Shown piece after piece: positions 4,636 to 5,048 of a stretch of 5,048 nucleotides of DNA (the first letter of the stretch is position 1; each line of letters starts with the position of its first letter). Below the pieces are notes generated by a model. The model was not told the origin of the DNA. It searched no databases and worked only from the letters and a program-made list of their open reading frames with translations. The DNA lies in contig CALDEO010000269.1 of NCBI GenBank assembly GCA_937942465.1, positions 1 through 5,048 of the forward strand. The letters run 5' to 3'. Source of the DNA: an uncultured Saprospiraceae bacterium. GTDB lineage: Bacteria > Bacteroidota > Bacteroidia > Chitinophagales > Saprospiraceae. Both the position numbers and the translations under genes were made by a program.

Positions 4636-5048
4636 ATGGGTAAAATAAGCAGTGTAACTATACTCAGTTTAATCTTTATAATGTGCTCAATTGAAGTGCA
4701 ATCGCAAGAGGTCGACACCCTACTATTGAAAGAAAAACCAACTCCATCATCTATAGATCATCATGTATATGGCTTATACAATCATGAGACTATATCCAAT
4801 GATCATCTAAATGATAGTCATACCGGAGATGCTACAAGGATGATACAGAGTCAGGCTGCTGGTCTAAATATCACAGCAAATTCATTTACGCCAGGAGCTT
4901 CATCACGGATCACAATGCGAGGCTTTAGATCTTTTGGCAATAAAAATCAACCACTCATACTCCTCAATGGATTGCCTATCGATAACTCCGAGTGGAATAA
5001 CGGTACCGATGGTACCGATCAGTCAAATAGATTATTGGATATAGACCC
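4636..5048 (+). CDS. SusC/RagA-like TonB-dependent outer-membrane receptor, N-terminal part (partial)
   Basis: From the ATG at 4636 the frame is open to the window edge (137 codons plus 2 bases). Residues 1-23 form a signal peptide (MGKISSVTIL, then LIFIMC, with cleavage probably near V21-Q22-S23-Q24). Residues from about 50 match the plug domain of SusC/RagA receptors: AAGLNITANSFTPGASS (74-90), ITMRGFRSFGNKNQPLILLN (92-111), GLPIDN (112-117) and a final LLDID. These receptors import glycans, peptides or other large nutrients across the outer membrane using TonB energy, usually with a SusD-like partner, which would lie outside this window. The carboxypeptidase-regulatory-like domain that commonly precedes the plug is absent; the plug begins about 30-45 residues after the signal peptide. 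The short EVDTLLL after the signal could serve as a TonB box, but this is a guess. The substrate cannot be inferred. Confidence 0.88.
   Translation, partial: MGKISSVTILSLIFIMCSIEVQSQEVDTLLLKEKPTPSSIDHHVYGLYNHETISNDHLNDSHTGDATRMIQSQAAGLNITANSFTPGASSRITMRGFRSFGNKNQPLILLNGLPIDNSEWNNGTDGTDQSNRLLDID

Noticed and set aside
1..5048. CRISPR array, tRNA or rRNA gene, insertion sequence, or phage element
   Set aside because: I saw no regularly spaced repeats with unique spacers, no cloverleaf or rRNA core sequence, and no transposase or integrase motifs in any long frame.

Overview
The window looks like a chromosomal stretch from a Bacteroidota member, probably from the Saprospiraceae or a neighbouring group. 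The reasons are its AT-rich composition, genes without Shine-Dalgarno sequences, a promoter fitting the Bacteroidota TTTG / TAnnTTTG pattern, a SusC/RagA-type TonB-dependent receptor, and a BlaI plus M56 (BlaR1-like) pair with a long acidic C-terminal region. Family calls come from motifs read by eye; no database was searched.

Left part, minus strand: the first 63 bases probably hold the start of a lipoprotein or membrane protein gene reading off the left edge. An 18-bp AT palindrome (74-91) and a strong, probably bidirectional terminator (183-220) separate it from a two-gene operon. That operon, read right to left, is a BlaI/MecI-family repressor (2756-2376) and, overlapping it by 4 bp, an M56 zinc metallopeptidase related to BlaR1 (2379-265). 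The peptidase keeps the HExxH protease core and four predicted membrane segments. It has no penicillin-binding sensor domain. Its C-terminal half is instead acidic and includes a strictly periodic stretch with Leu or Ile at every third residue, 17 times in a row.

Divergent control region (2757-3017): three 16-bp dyads of the form TACGAA-N4-TTCGTA are arranged around a predicted minus-strand promoter. One lies just upstream of the -33 box, one fills the spacer exactly, and one covers the predicted start point. This is what an autoregulated BlaI operon should look like. The same region lies upstream of the divergent SPOR-domain gene.

Right part, plus strand: a single-pass membrane protein with a very acidic linker and a C-terminal SPOR domain (3018-3635); a small lipoprotein that starts with TTG and has a possible TonB-C-terminal-like fold (3748-4326); a 309-base gap with small inverted repeats but no convincing gene; and the N-terminal part of a SusC/RagA-like outer-membrane receptor running off the right edge (4636-5048).

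Working model (inference): the M56 protein senses an envelope signal through its unusual C-terminal region and inactivates the BlaI-type repressor by proteolysis. This frees the three operators and raises expression of the operon, and perhaps of the divergent SPOR (peptidoglycan-binding) gene. The signal and the full regulon cannot be read from this window.
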